A DNA stretch of 64,000 nucleotides, from the NCBI GenBank assembly GCA_023846275.1, contig CM043877.1:16350607-16414606 (forward strand), in the 5' to 3' direction. Position numbers and translations under genes: made by a program. Numbering within the stretch: the stretch's first letter is position 1; each line of letters begins with the position of its first letter. This document shows positions 1-11,694 of the stretch, piece after piece. The notes under the pieces are model-generated. The model ran no database searches, was not told where the DNA came from, and saw only the letters and a program-made list of their open reading frames with translations. The DNA is from Vanilla planifolia. Taxonomy: Eukaryota > Streptophyta > Magnoliopsida > Asparagales > Orchidaceae.

Positions 1-701
1 ATTACGAAAAAGGTTTTTGTAAGAAAGTTTAAACCCATGCAATGTCACTACACAATTAGCATGAGTTGATATGATGATTATTTGAATTGTCATGATTTTT
101 AATTGATTTAAATCTAATTTTGTGATTTCATATTCATAATTAGGTGGAGTTGAGACAAGACAACCATCTAACGAATCATTAGTACATAAGCATGAAGTCA
201 AGCATAGTTTAGTTACAAGGAATGAACAAGGGTGATCTAATTCAGGGTTTGCATGGAGAGAAACCACATGTAGTTTGGTTCAATTCAAGGTAGTTTATTG
301 TTGCAATCATGCATGGAAAGTGGCTACAATCCAGATGTGGAAAGCAAGTTGACACCCCACTTGGAGGATAGATGAAAATTTCATGTCATGATTCTCTCTT
401 TTTCATGGCAAAAGATTATTTAAGATTTGTTTTATTTAGGAATAATATTTGTCTTATTACATGACTATTTCTTTTCTTATTTAAAAGATCTTTTCATGAG
501 CTTCTACAACCATTTCTTTTGAAGAATGAAAGGTCAGAACTTGGATGTTTGCTACTGTGTTTCTACATAACTTATTTTGTGTCTTGCTCTTCATAAAGTG
601 GTGGCATTGGGTTCTTACCTATAAGATGTTGTGCTCTTATTGTGCGTTTTTAATAGCATTATTTCTTGCACTTGATTATCTAAACAATGGTAAAACTTCA
701 G
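1..701 (+). other. Intron of ATP sulfurylase gene (right part)
   Basis: No coding exon is visible in these 701 bases. The next exon begins at 702, directly after an acceptor CAG (699-701). ATP sulfurylase needs several hundred more N-terminal residues, so the upstream exons must lie left of the window if the gene is complete. I infer this stretch is the 3' part of an intron longer than 700 bp. A truncated gene copy cannot be excluded. Confidence 0.55.
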
Positions 702-1008
702 GTGGCCGCCTACGATAAGATGCTGGAAAAGATGGCTTTCTTCGATCCATCAAGGCCTCAAGATTTTATCTTCATCTCAGGCACAAAGGTTATGTTCTTG
801 TTTCCCCCTTCCAACTTATTCATCTCATAAAAAGTACCTTTAAAACCAACTTGACCTTTACTTGTTTCAGATGCGAAACCTTGCGAAGAATGGAGAGAAC
901 CCACCTGAAGGCTTCATGTGCCCCGGTGGATGGAAAATTCTGGTTGAATACTACAACAGTGTTGCTCCTCCAGAGGATGCCAAACTCCTGCAACCCATTA
1001 CAGTTTAA
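702..1008 (+). CDS. APS: ATP sulfurylase, last two coding exons (partial)
   Basis: ATP sulfurylase makes adenosine 5'-phosphosulfate and pyrophosphate from ATP and sulfate, the first step of sulfate assimilation; in plants it acts mainly in plastids. Two exons are read: 702-788 (29 codons, phase 0) and 871-1008 (45 codons plus TAA at 1006-1008). A GT-AG intron of 82 bp (789-870) separates them. The first exon reads through AFFDPSRPQDFIFISGTK and the second starts MRNLAKNGENPPEGFMCPGG, then WKILVEYYNS. This is the conserved C-terminal block of plant ATP sulfurylase (FISGTKMR...ENPPxGFMCPGGWKxLVxYY). The tail after the conserved block (about 15 residues) is variable in the family. Frame, splice sites and stop are all intact. 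The active-site HxGH region would be upstream and is not in the window. Recognition is from family knowledge; completeness of the gene is unknown. Confidence 0.9.
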
Positions 1009-1060
1009 AACACTTTTAAGAGCACCTTCGTCCTGCTAAAATGGCCAAGGATGGCTTCAT

Positions 1061-1066
1061 AATAAA
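1061..1066 (+). promoter_or_regulatory. Likely poly(A) signal of ATP sulfurylase gene
   Basis: AATAAA lies 53 nt after the ATP sulfurylase stop codon. The position is plausible, but plant poly(A) signals are loose and other AT-rich sites follow. Confidence 0.4.
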
Positions 1067-1079
1067 CTGCCATTTGCTC

Positions 1080-2040
1080 TGTATATTATTTCTGGCCTGT
1101 CATTGGGCTGCTTGTGTGTGCAGATTGCTGTGAATGCAATCACCATTGTGCAAAATCTAACTTATGTTTGCTGGCTTGTGCAACTGTTGTCATTTGATCT
1201 TGTGTAGTGTGGATTTAATCACCATCCAAACAATGCCGCTGGCTGAAATGGCTTTAAACGAATCCTTGATGGTTGTCATTTTAGTCTCTTGAACTCTTTG
1301 GGATCTGAATGCTTTGAAATGATTATATTTATGTAATTATTTTTTTATTTTTTTTATTTCATTTGTTTCTATTGAAATGGTCAGTTGTTGTATTTTTTTT
1401 ATTTGGAGTGTATGGTCTTTAGATGTTTAAATTCGAGTATTGTGTATATGTGAGTTTTTGTGTGAAGTAGTAAATTTTGGTATTATTTTGTTGAAATGTC
1501 AAGAAAATACTCAAACTTTTATTGGATATATTATATAGCAAGATTTTATTTATAAATAGCTATGTTTTGGGTTTTATTTTGTTTATTTGAAATTTTAATC
1601 TTTATTGTTATTTAATTATCTTCTAATTTTTTGTTTAATTTGTTATTATTAAAATAAATTTTTTGATGTATTTGTCAATTAAAGATGATTGATACCTATA
1701 AGCTCATTCTTCCTTCCCTTTTGGTTGGGTGATGGGCATTAGAACGGAGGAAATCAAACAAGGACATTGGGCATTGATTAGCTAGGAAGAATAGACATAC
1801 CAAAAGGGATTGTCAACAATGAATTCAATAATTGATCATAACATGAATCTTTCTCATAGGTATGTTCACAAGTTAACATTTGATACTTAGTCATTCATGT
1901 TGTGCAACTATGTGCAATGACGAGAACGAGAGGAACTCCTTCCCTAAATTACTCATTTGTTGATGTGTTGGGTGATCTAATTAAGTGATCTCCAATCAAA
2001 ATTAAGTCACCATTCATTTATAAAGGAGAATCATAAATCA
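1080..2040. other. AT-rich intergenic DNA, no gene seen
   Basis: The 3' flank of ATP sulfurylase runs into AT-rich DNA with T-runs near 1340-1370. I see no coding similarity, RNA gene or clear repeat boundary. Confidence 0.5.
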
Positions 2041-2079
2041 TCTTTGAAGAGATGAAATTAGGAAAATGATTGAATCATT

Positions 2080-2660
2080 CAAACTAGGGTTAAATAGAAA
2101 ATTCTCATGTGGTAGACCCAATATGGAATTCATTAGAAAAGCATTTAACATAGTCAACTTTTAGAGTAAGGTTAAAATTGAATCTTTAGGCAACATGCAT
2201 GTCCTACTTACATTTGACAAAGAGAAAGACTTTCTCTACTATTGGTTTGCACAAATCATGGAATGTAGTTGACTTCTAAATGCAAGTTTTAAAATGGCAT
2301 ATGAAATTTTAATCTTAACACAAAACCATTGCTTACCTTCATTTAAATACCTTTAAAACGTTTACCCATTTATTTATTCAACAAGATAGCTTTATACTTA
2401 ATAGCCTCTACAATTGGAAAATCACTTAAGGTGGATGCTACAACATCAAACTTAACTTAGTCGAGCATTACTAGAGTACGCATTGAAGTTGATTTAGTAA
2501 AGAAACTATCAAAATAAATTAGGATCATGTAGAATGCAATAGTTTGAATGAATTTTGACAAAAATTTAGTATAACAATTTGCTACTTTATAGCATCTACT
2601 ATTGCAACTCATTGGTTCGACTTGCAAATTCAATGTAGCAAAAAGCAATACTCAAGCAAA
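2080..2660 (+). pseudogene. LINE ORF1-like (DUF4283 type) remnant
   Basis: Reading across stops gives a pattern typical of plant LINE ORF1. A FS-GRP-ME-IRKAF-like segment near 2095-2150 is followed by a LLTFDKEKDFLYYWF-like segment near 2190-2250. From 2432 comes a VDATTSNLT-like segment, then RVRIEVDLVKKL near 2475-2510, which corresponds to the part before the zinc knuckle. In ORF1 proteins this region binds the element RNA. Multiple in-frame stops interrupt it. The assignment rests on pattern recognition and was not searched. Confidence 0.6.
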
Positions 2661-3479
2661 AATAGAAAATGCAAGTCATTTTATCAATCAAAGGGACCGA
2701 TTAAGGGAATATGAGAAATATAAGCAAATGTTGAATAGATCATCACCTGAGCTTAATGGTCATCTGTGCTGAAGGGATCTAGTAAATGGTTCTCAATATT
2801 AAGACAGTTCTCAATCTAAAAATGGGCAAAATGATCACCATACATGCTGACACAAAGGATGAATTTGAACAAGGATAAGGTAAACTCAAAATGATAAGCA
2901 ATGTAAAGAGAATTATGTCAACAAAATTCTTTGATGATTATGCAGTTATTAAGAAAGGACTACTCCAAGAAAAAAATAGGTCAATTCACCACTACAACCA
3001 AATAGACAAAGCATATTGGACCTTTAATATTAAAAGATTTTAGTAATGAATTTCACAAAAGAGTAATCCATTTAGGACTAATACTTTCTAAACAAGATGA
3101 CTTCACCTCTATGCAAACAAAAAGATCAAAAAGCAAAGCTAAGGCATTAAGCATCATACCAATCCAAAAGGAAATCATAAAAGGGCAATAACAACACAAA
3201 CTGTAGATCATGTGTTAATAGATAAAACCTTCACATTCTTTCATGCTCTTAAGTTGACTCCCTTAAGAGGCTTTAAATCTCAAATCAATTGCTCAACTTA
3301 AACACATAATTAGAACTATAGCATATTGCTACTAGCTTTTCTTGAACCAATGGCTTAAGAAGGAAAACTCCTTGATTTGGCAATTTCTCTAGGTTTTTGT
3401 CATTTTACTATAATTTTGTCAAATAAAATATTGACACTATGGAAAAATAATATCTAATGTGATAGCTTACATGTGGATG

Positions 3480-4330
3480 ATCAATGTATTCATCCACATG
3501 TTATAAGAAATGAAACTCAATTGGCTTCTAACTACACATTCATGTATATTAATTATACAAGAGCTCAGAGAAGGAGATTGTAGAGTAGACTAACAGAGAT
3601 TGTAGCAAATCAGAAGGACCCTTAATTAGTTGGAAGGGATTTTAATGTAATTTTTTCTATGAATGAATACAGGGGACCTTCAACCCCTTCCTTGGCAATA
3701 GCAAATGAGTTTACATATTGTCTAAACCAATGTAGCTTATTAGACCTTTTCTCAAGTCCACTTTTTACTTGGGTTGGAAGAAGAAAAGGTAAATAGATTT
3801 GACAAAAGTTAGATATGATACTAGTAAACAAGGAATAAATGAATTTCAACACAACAACTATTATTTAACACTTCTATAAAATGGGTTTGATTATTACCTT
3901 CTATTATTACAACTTTTTAATGAGCAAGAATCTAGTTCTAAGAAGTTCAAGTTTTAAAATATGTGAACCACACATCCAAACTTTTACAAAATAATAGAAA
4001 ACAATTACGTAATTCCAACATAATAATCAAGGTGTTAACTTTAGCTTTCAAATTGAGAAGATTAAAAGAATTTCTTAAATAGTAGAATAAAAGTAGCATC
4101 TTTCAAGTTATCAAAAGAGTAGAAATAGTGAAGGATAAAGAAAAAACTTTCAAGAGAGTCACACAGAAGAAAATAAGATTAACCTAAACAAAGTAAATCA
4201 ACTCTCATGGAAGAACTAAATAAGTAAGAAATCTATTAGTGCTAGAAAAAAGTGGAGCAAAATGGTTAAAGGAAGGAGAGAAAAACTCAAGGTCCTTTCA
4301 TGCATTGGTGAAGGATAATAAGGCATGACT
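3480..4330 (+). pseudogene. LINE endonuclease (EEP-fold) remnant
   Basis: Around 3560-3800, reading through stops and shifts, the sequence gives AQRRRL, then a LVGRDFNVI block (normally LxGDFN, the catalytic GDFN motif), then a stretch ending SPLFTWVGRR (normally GxxFTWSN). Near 3885-3970 an SDHYLLLLQ block matches the SDHxPLLL motif near the endonuclease C-terminus. At 4255-4310 KWLKEGEKNSRSFHALVK matches the conserved WLKEGDRNTKFFH linker before RT. The D of GDFN and the SDH histidine are still readable, but the G of GDFN is R and the frame is broken, so no active enzyme is expected. Confidence 0.7.
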
Positions 4331-4489
4331 CAACATTACTAGGATTAAAGACTCCAATGATCTAAAGTTGTTTGATCTAAATTAGATACAACTTATTGTT
4401 GTGAGTAATTTCAAGGCCTTATATCAAAAGAAAAAGGTTATATATGATGAAGAAGTTCTAAATAATATACCTCAACTAATTACGAAGGA

Positions 4490-5650
4490 GTTATAAAGGT
4501 GGGATTAAAGGAGATCAAACAAGTAGGTTTTTATATGGACTTAATGGTGTTTACTTTCACAAAATGTTATGACATCTAACTTCATATTTACAAGATGTTG
4601 TAGGTGATTTTATTACTAGAACTCCAATACCTGAGTGGATTACTAATGCAAATATAGTACTTATCTTGAAAACTCATAAGCTTACAATTTTTCAAAAGTT
4701 TAAACCAATATGTGTGTGTAACTTAAAAGATATTAAGCAAGCTACTGATCAACATATTACAAGTACTCTTGCTAAAGATTATTTCCCTAGAACAAGCAAG
4801 ATTCATAAAAAGAAGAGATATAACTAATAATGTATCCTTTGTTATGGAACTTATGATTTCACTTAATAAGAAACTTAGTGGAAGAAATTACATTATTAAA
4901 CTAGATATAAAGAACATATTTGGTAGTTTGTCTTGGAAATTTCTCCTCAAAATTCTTGGTAAATTTCACTTCTTAACTAAGTTCAAATTCTGATCAATAA
5001 TATCATAAGCTATTCATAACCATCCATCGCAATTAATGGTTCTTCTCATGAGTACATCCAACTGACAAGGGATTTGAAGCAAGGTAATCTAATCTCTCTA
5101 GTACTTTTTATTATTGCAATAGATGCTTTCAATAGAGCTTTAAAATAACAATTTGAGAAGAAGATTTTTTACATTACAGCACTACCAAGTGACTATCCTC
5201 ATCTCAATTGCATTAATGATATTATTGTCTTTAGTAAGGAGGCTTAAGATCTTTAAAATGTATTAACAACGTATTTGAAAGATTTCAACAAATGCCAAAT
5301 AATTCAACTGAACAAGCAAAAGTATAAATTTTACATAACTAGAAGCATAAAGTCATTTGCAATTAAAAGGATAAAAAAGTCATTAGGACTTAAGGAAGGA
5401 ATACTTGGGTGGTGTCCCAATTTTAGTGATAGAAAATATCATTATACTTCCAACACTCCATTGAAAAGTTGCAAAACAAGTTGGCTGACTCGAAGAAAAA
5501 GCTCCTATCTATTGGTGGTAGGATTATGTTAATAAAACAAGTACTAAACTCAATATCAACTTAGGATTTAATGACAATAAGCCCTCTAATACAAATCATT
5601 AACATATTGGAAAAGACTATGAATGAGTTCTTATAGGGACATCAAGAGAA
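4490..5650 (+). pseudogene. LINE reverse transcriptase remnant
   Basis: Successive RT blocks are visible: FQKFKPICVCNLK near 4690-4730 (family DFRPISLCN), ITNNVSFVMELMISLNKK at 4815-4872 (ITDNxxxAxExxHxMxxK), NYIIKLDIKNIFGSLSW near 4887-4937 (KLDMxKAYDRVxW), then INGSSHEY and a RDLKQGNLISLVLF block near 5030-5115 (RGLRQGDPLSPxLF). The YADD box region near 5205-5235 reads CINDIIVFS, so its first catalytic Asp pair is altered. IGGRIMLIKQVLNSI follows near 5510-5555 (GGRLxLIKxVLxSIP). Stops break all of these. The element type is plant L1-clade. Confidence 0.75.
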
Positions 5651-6019
5651 TAGTCATAAGCATCACTAGATAAAAATGGGAAAGGATGTGTGTGTGTGTG
5701 TCATTCGAGGAAAATGGATTGGGCATTTGGAAACTAAAAAATATCATGCTGACATATTAAGTAAAACAAAATTAAAAATTGTTAACTGATGAATCCCTCT
5801 CTAGGTTGAGTTCATGAAGGAAAAATATCTAAATGGAAATTAGAAGGGGCACAAATTGAATATGTGAAAGAATATAAAAAAGATCAAGGATTTAATGTTA
5901 GCTCTCACCTTTAAATCTTTTATAACTGAAAGATATTACTGAACATTGAGCAATGATGAAAATTTTAATTTACAATCAATATCGAATATAATAAGAAATA
6001 AGTTCTTTGAGAAAAATTC

Positions 6020-6245
6020 AAGAAAAAAGATTTGGAATGAGAAATATCTTACTAAAATATTAGTACTAGTTTGGAGGAGTTTGAATAAATTGCTGTCCTA
6101 TACTGACCAGCTAAAAAGAATCAACATTCACCTTACATTCAAATATCTATATTACTCTAATGAAGACTTTATTGATCATGCATTTACTAATTATTATCTT
6201 ACCCAAAACATGTGGTTTTTATATGGAAGAGCCTTAAACATCTAA
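6020..6245 (+). pseudogene. LINE zinc-binding RT-tail domain remnant
   Basis: KKIWNEKYLTKILVLVWRSL at 6027-6085 matches the zf-RVT domain opening (W-xxIW-xxxPPKxxxFxWRxL). It is followed by NKLLSYTDQLKRINI and by a DHAFTNYYLTQNMWF segment near 6170-6220 (ExxxHLFxxCxxAxxxW). The zinc-binding cysteines are mostly replaced. This is the C-terminal part of the same LINE. Confidence 0.65.
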
Positions 6246-6249
6246 GCGC

Positions 6250-7625
6250 AGGTAAAACAAAAAAAAAACACTCTACTTTATCATTGGTGGAAAGCGATTA
6301 AACGAAGTCTTCTTATTATGAAATACTACAAGTCATACCCCTATATATAAGTTGGTGAATCCAAGACTGACATTATGTATAACATAAATTGTTAATGCCT
6401 TAATATTTTCAAGTACTTCCTTATGTTCCCTTACAAACATAAGAAAGTTAAATACTATGAAATGATGTACCAGAATCCTCTTTTTGTACACTTAGTCAAA
6501 AGTTTTAAACATACTTGGCACCCATAAGAAAAATTATTCTATGGTAGGCGACATCATCAGAGATCATGATGCCAATGTTCTACATGCTTTTGCTTATCTT
6601 ATAGAACATGTTTTTGTAATGGAGGCTTCATTATTAGGCATTAAAGAAGGTTTGTATTGATGCATCAACTATCAATACACAATTGTTCATTTTGAGCTTA
6701 ACTGCATTTTTTAAACAAGAATATTATAAAGAAGCTCAAGGTCACTTTGGTCTATTGTAGATTGAATACAATAAGTAAAATAAGTAGCTTCTTCCTTTTT
6801 GTAAATCGAGACAAGATTTACAAAGAGTGAAATAAATCAATGCGCTTTCTTGCAAAGTTAGTGGAAAATTTGAACAAAGCATTAAGCAAAGATGTAATTA
6901 GTATACCAAAGCAATGTAGGGTAATTATATCTATAGAAAAAGCTAGATTGACTTACATTTTCCCATCACATGTGAGTATAAGTTTAACCATATATGATGA
7001 TTAAAACAACAATGCTCAAAATTAATGATTGGGAAAATGTCACCTCTAAAATATACAATACATAATTTGTCATAGTACCAAACAATTTTTCAATCCTAGT
7101 GGTCTCATCCTAGGTCACAGTTCTCTTTGTACTTTTACGTCGACGGAACGTCTCATTACTTAGGTGCAACATCTGGCATTTTTCACATATGTGGCACATC
7201 AGATGACAACATTCCCTCTTTTGTCTTATACTATTTTGTGCAGATATTGTTCACTTTACAAATCATTTTAGTGTTACATTCCATCTCATGTTACATATAA
7301 AATTTTAAAAGTCCCAACAATTCTTTTTAGCACATCACTGACAAACGATCTAATGTCAGTTCATTACGTTGTTTATGTATTATTCATCAAATTACCTCCC
7401 TGTACCAAGACAAAATTTTGCTCGTTATGTGACTATATATGTTTGGTATTATTTACATTTGCACATAGCCATACTTATAAATCGACAAAGGCATATTTGC
7501 ATCGCATAAATATGTTTGTGGGCTTTTGTTTATCAGTGGTCATTAAAGTATGATAATAGATTCTTAAGGGCATATACTAGTATGCTATGAGTTTCATATT
7601 TGAAGGCATATATTACTCACTTTTT
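6250..7625. other. AT-rich intergenic DNA, no gene seen
   Basis: I see no gene. A short less AT-rich patch near 7090-7170 has no recognisable coding potential. The small ORF at 7353-7553 has no recognisable motif and looks incidental. Confidence 0.4.
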
Positions 7626-9212
7626 TATTAGATAATGTTATATAACATGCTTAATGTGTCAAAATTATATATGTATAAAATTTATTTGATCATTTTTTTG
7701 TTTTGTAGATTAAGAAGAGAAGGACATTTAAAAAGCATTTGGAATAGTATTGTTTTAGTATAAAATAACTTTTTTTCTTATTTGTTATGATGAGCAAAAA
7801 AAGAATACTCAAAAATTGAATCAAATCTCTATAACTAAAGAGCATTCACAATAGTTTTTTAATTCAAAAAATATACCTTACCTTTAAAAATAAGTTCTTT
7901 TATAGAAATCATGCCTGTTTTGTAAAAAAATAAATACAAATATATTTTTTTAAAATGTTAAAAATATAATATTAATTAAAATATTATTAGAAATATTATA
8001 TATAAACATTTATCTAAAAATAAAACTATATTTATTTTTTTTAAGAATGGAAAAATAGCATAGAAAGAAGCAAGACTCATAAAAAAGGTTTATGAGTTTT
8101 CTTAAGGCACAGTGATCCATGAAGCAGCTGCATAACGGTATCGTCTTCTTCTTCGTCCTCCACGAGCTCGCCAACAACTCCTGCGCATGTATCTTGTCCT
8201 CGAACCCATTACTCTTCAAATTGTCCGCACACCACACGAAGATCCCCGGAAGCTCTTCCTTGATCTTGAGAATCTGGCAAGCGTCAAAGAATCCAATCGC
8301 TGGCGAGTGCCCGCCGGAGTCGGAGCCGCTGGCGAAGCTCGCCAAGACAGTCCCCTGTGGATAATTCGCCCTCTAAGCCTCGTAGTGATCCAGGAGCTGC
8401 ACCACAAGCATTTCCGAATCGCATGCATAAAACTGCAAGTTCACGTAGTTGATGGCGGCGCGGTAATCTGTCCACAGGGCCTGGTAATGGCTCAACACAT
8501 TGCTGTTGTCGAACGGTGCGATGGACGCGAAGGATGTCACTCTGTTTCTCTTCAACTTGTAGATCAGCTTCCCGATGCAGTCGGAGAAGGTGGTCAAGTC
8601 CGCCTGAGAACTCAAAAGCAGAGCTTTGTTTAGTAATCCTTTGTTCTGCAAAAGGATTTCGTTCAAAAACAGATCTTTTACATATCAACGCAAAAATGGT
8701 GAGAAATCTCCACCTTGAAGTGCTCGTAATAGGCGTCCGGGCCGCATAGGTGGTAATCTTGAATGATGGTGGTGAGGGAGGAGACAGCGTTGGCCACAGA
8801 CGAGTCCACGGATATCGGATTGAAGTACACGGGATTGCCCACTACGCTGTCACTGCCGAGGTTTAGCGCAACCTTCACATTGGGGTGTTCCTGCTTCAGG
8901 GTCGCGACGTCAGCCGGCGAGACGTTGCTGGAGTCCCAGAATACATTGAAGTCGCCAATGGTAGGGAAGAGAGGGTAGGTGGCCATGGTGTAGTTGATGG
9001 CGAAGGCAAGGATAAAGTAAAGTCGACACCAGACTTCACCGGCACGTCGGAGAACTTCAAGTCGTCGGACAACGTGCCGATGTAATCGGCGAAGTGGTTG
9101 GAGTTATAACCAACGGCGAAATGGTTTCTGTGATGTGGCTTGGCGTTGAAGAGCTTCCTCCCTTGGGAATACATTAAATAGTTCAATAGGAATCACTTTT
9201 CTTATAAAAGAA
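7626..9212 (-). repeat. Duplicated chitinase block, copy 1 (decayed)
   Basis: This stretch aligns along its length with 28056-29742, in the same orientation. The similarity covers the gene, its single intron, about 500 bp past the stop (for example the shared ATGTTATATAACATG near 7635 and 28063) and about 40 bp upstream of the start region. It stops sharply on both sides, which defines the duplicated unit. Confidence 0.85.
8160..9177 (-). pseudogene. GH18 chitinase pseudogene (copy 1)
   Basis: This is the decayed sister of the gene at 28656-29668. Exon 1 remnant is about 8714-9177, the intron 8604-8713 (110 bp, canonical GT-AG), and exon 2 is 8160-8603. Five kinds of damage are visible. The signal-peptide start region is largely lost. 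A 1-bp deletion near 9018 shifts the frame in the second beta-strand region. The motif DGLDIDYE has become CGPDAYYE (8722-8751), so two of the three family aspartates are gone although the glutamate remains. SLGG has become NLGS. A TAG at 8373-8375 replaces the CAA present in copy 2. The original stop is mutated to TGG at 8160-8162. The rest is still clearly alignable (for example [19 protein letters not shown]). No chitinase activity is expected. A degenerate TATA-like TATTTAAT remains near 9174. Confidence 0.9.
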
Positions 9213-9214
9213 AG

Positions 9215-9770
9215 AGTTTAATGAAAGAGTTCAAGTCGTGGAGTTGGAAGAGCTTGAGAAAAGAGGTTTCAATGTTGTTTTTTTTAAAGGTTTACTCATA
9301 GGTTTGTTTTGTTGGATTTTTCCATTATTTAGGATGAGTTTTGTGATGCATGATGCATATGGCTCTATTAGGGATGGATTTTTGTATCATGAAACAAGTA
9401 AAAAGTCCCAAACTCATTATCTTCCGACTGTCTCACATACTATATAATTGAGATAATTGTACTATATCAAGTCAATCAGGAAAAAAAAATGGTGTTAGTG
9501 TCTAGTATGATGAGGAGAAAACTTGGATCCACCAAACTCCCTAGAGGATCATATAGTTTAATGAAATTATAAGATAATATGATCTAGTTTAGGAAGCATC
9601 CAAGCTATGATTGGGTCCTATAGTCCCAAAATGTATTGTGTAGTCCAATAAGGCACTTTTGGAATCCTTAAAATATCATTTAAAATTATGGGATCTAACG
9701 ATTAATTTTCTTAATTAGAATCACGCAAGTTTTTAAAGATAACCATTCTCTGATACCAAGTTGAAGTAGA
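9215..9770 (+). repeat. LTR-like repeat family R1, copy A (partial)
   Basis: From about 9215 the sequence matches 26830-27300 and 44710-45110: GAGAAAAGAGGTT, then AGTTTTGTGATGCAT, CAATCAGG, and ACTTGGAT-CACCAAACTCC. It begins directly at the promoter edge of the chitinase block copy 1. No coding content is recognisable. The family is probably part of an LTR retrotransposon (inference). Confidence 0.7.
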
Positions 9771-9989
9771 ATAGTATGCTAAAACCTAGTTTAGTTCATT
9801 GAAAATGATCTATGAGTATTAAACCTATTTTTTTGATAGAATTTTATGCTATGCCATTAATACAACTATTGCTATTACTAATGATCTTATTGGATTAGTC
9901 TTTAATTCTAATGAACTCGTCATTATTGAGCAACCTTGTCCGTCATTGCTAAGCAACCCTATCCTATTTCATTAATTATGATTGAGAGG

Positions 9990-10160
9990 GTATAGATTGT
10001 ATTAGAATACCCACCCTTCTGTCTATAATTCAACCTTTGTTGAAAGAATTTGAGAATGTATTTTCTGATGACTTGCCAAACACGCTCCCACCTTTAAGAT
10101 ATATTTAACATGCTATGTATCTAGTTCCTAGTGCCTCATTACCACAAAGATGAAATAAAG
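9990..10160 (+). pseudogene. Ty3/gypsy pol fragment (before RT)
   Basis: Around 10035-10140 the sequence reads LLKEFENVFSDDLPNTLPPL, followed across stops by a HAMYLVPSASLP segment. This matches the block just before gypsy RT (LLxxFxDVFPxELPxxLPPxR...HxIDLxPGAxxP). The same block recurs near 24420-24530. Only this short piece is recognisable. Confidence 0.7.
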
Positions 10161-10790
10161 GTAACATCTATACCACCTCTTATTTAGGTGAACATTTATG
10201 ACACTAAGGAAGCCTGTACTAGTATACCCGTTATACACCTATAGCATCTTTTTACCAAAATTTGCTCCAACGAAACTACTAGACTTCTATAAGGATGTCA
10301 TGGATTGAATTTATAGTTGAAAATATTCAAAAGCATAAACTAACTTTCAAATGAATTAAAAAATATAAATATAAATAACTTGATTAATTAACAAAAAACA
10401 AACTGAAATATAAAATAAACAAGGGTTGGTTGTAATTGACCATTCACCAACAATGATAATAAAGACTAATAAGAAGTAAAATAGTTAATCTTGACATGAT
10501 TATGAGTTCAAATAAGACTAATATGTCTCCAAGTAAAACCACTACATGATGTATGGGACACTCTTATTTCATCCTCTATAGGTGTGAAAAAGCTCAACTC
10601 TAAGTGTGAAATCTCTAATACTACTTTAACATCTCTAAGTTATGATATAGGAGTACATTACTTTAGCTCACAAGCACACAACCACTGGCATCTTACTAGT
10701 CCTATTCGGACTCAAAGCCATGTCTTGAGCCAAATTCTTTTTTGATTAGTTATCTTTGTAAACCATAGGGTTCAACGACAGCACTTCGTT
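10105..10790 (+). repeat. Direct repeat R2, unit 1
   Basis: The stretch matches 10955-11650 closely in places, for example CACAAAGATGAAATAAAGG, CTACATGATGTATGGGACAC against CATGTGATGTATGAGACAC, and ACTAGTCCTATTCGGACTCA against its diverged partner. The units are about 850 bp apart start to start, with about 165 bp of unrelated sequence between. It starts inside the gypsy pol fragment, so it is a rearranged piece of that element. Confidence 0.8.
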
Positions 10791-10954
10791 TTTTCCAGTG
10801 GTTATCCTTGTTGTTTTTGCTCTTATTCATCTTAATACATTTTACAATTATTTCATGTCATTGTCAAAATTGATTCATGTTCATTTTCACTTGTGCTTGT
10901 TTCACCTACAATCACCCACTATTTGACATCACCTGGTTTCTTGAAGCAACAGTG

Positions 10955-11650
10955 ATGTTCAACATGTTATAGATCAAGTTTGCAATGCCCTGCTATCACA
11001 AAGATGAAATAAAGGCAACGTGTATACCACATGTTATACAGGTGCACATTTATGGCACTTAAGGAAGTTTGTACTAGTATGCCATCCTACGATCGTAGCA
11101 TTTTTTTCCTAAATTATGCATCGATAAAACTACAAGACTTTTGTAGAGATGTCTTAGACAGAATATGAAGTTAAAAATATCCAAAAGGTTATAAACTAAT
11201 CTTAAAATTAATTAAAATAAAGTATAGGTACAAATAACTTGCCAACTAATAAAAGACAAATTGAAATATACAATAAATAAGGGTTTATTATAATTGATCC
11301 CATATTATTGATGATAATAGAGATTAATAAGTAAAGGAGCTAACCTTGGCATGACTACGAATTCAAATAAAACTAATACACCCCCAATGATAACCTCCAT
11401 GTGATGTATGAGACACTATTGCGTCATTCTTTCTAGGTGAAAAAGAGCTCAACTTCACAGTGCAAGTGTGAAAGCTATAATATTGTTCTAACATCTTTTG
11501 GTTTATGATATAAGAATGTCTCACTTTAACTCACAAGCACACAACCACTAGCATCGTACAAGTCTTATTCAAACTTAGAGCCATCCCTAAGCCAAATCTT
11601 ATTTCAATTAGTCATCTTTATAAACCATAGGGGTTGACTATAACACTTAA
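10955..11650 (+). repeat. Direct repeat R2, unit 2
   Basis: This is the second copy of the unit at 10105-10790. Near its end (11603-11690) a phrase of about 45 bp, TTAGTCATCTTTATAAA..CAT..GG, is repeated once more in tandem. Confidence 0.8.
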
Positions 11651-11694
11651 TTAGTCATCTTTATAAATCATAAGGGTCGACTATAGCACTCAGT

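Larger units (their letters stand above)
2040..6250 (+). mobile_element. Decayed L1-type LINE retrotransposon
   Basis: Domains of a plant non-LTR retrotransposon occur in the right order on the plus strand: an ORF1/DUF4283-like region (about 2080-2660), endonuclease (about 3480-3930), the linker after it, reverse transcriptase (about 4490-5650) and a zinc-binding RT-associated domain (about 6020-6240). Every domain is broken by many stops and shifts, so the copy is old and inactive. The 5' and 3' ends are approximate; I could not find a clear poly(A) tail or target-site duplication. Confidence 0.8.

Noticed and set aside
1-701. Additional ATP sulfurylase exon upstream of 702
   Set aside because: I looked for the preceding conserved block (ending near LPFR) in all plus frames and did not see it.
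8119-8749. Plus-strand ORFs across the chitinase pseudogene (8119-8364, 8187-8633, 8516-8749)
   Set aside because: They are antisense shadows of the GC-rich minus-strand exons and show no protein motif.
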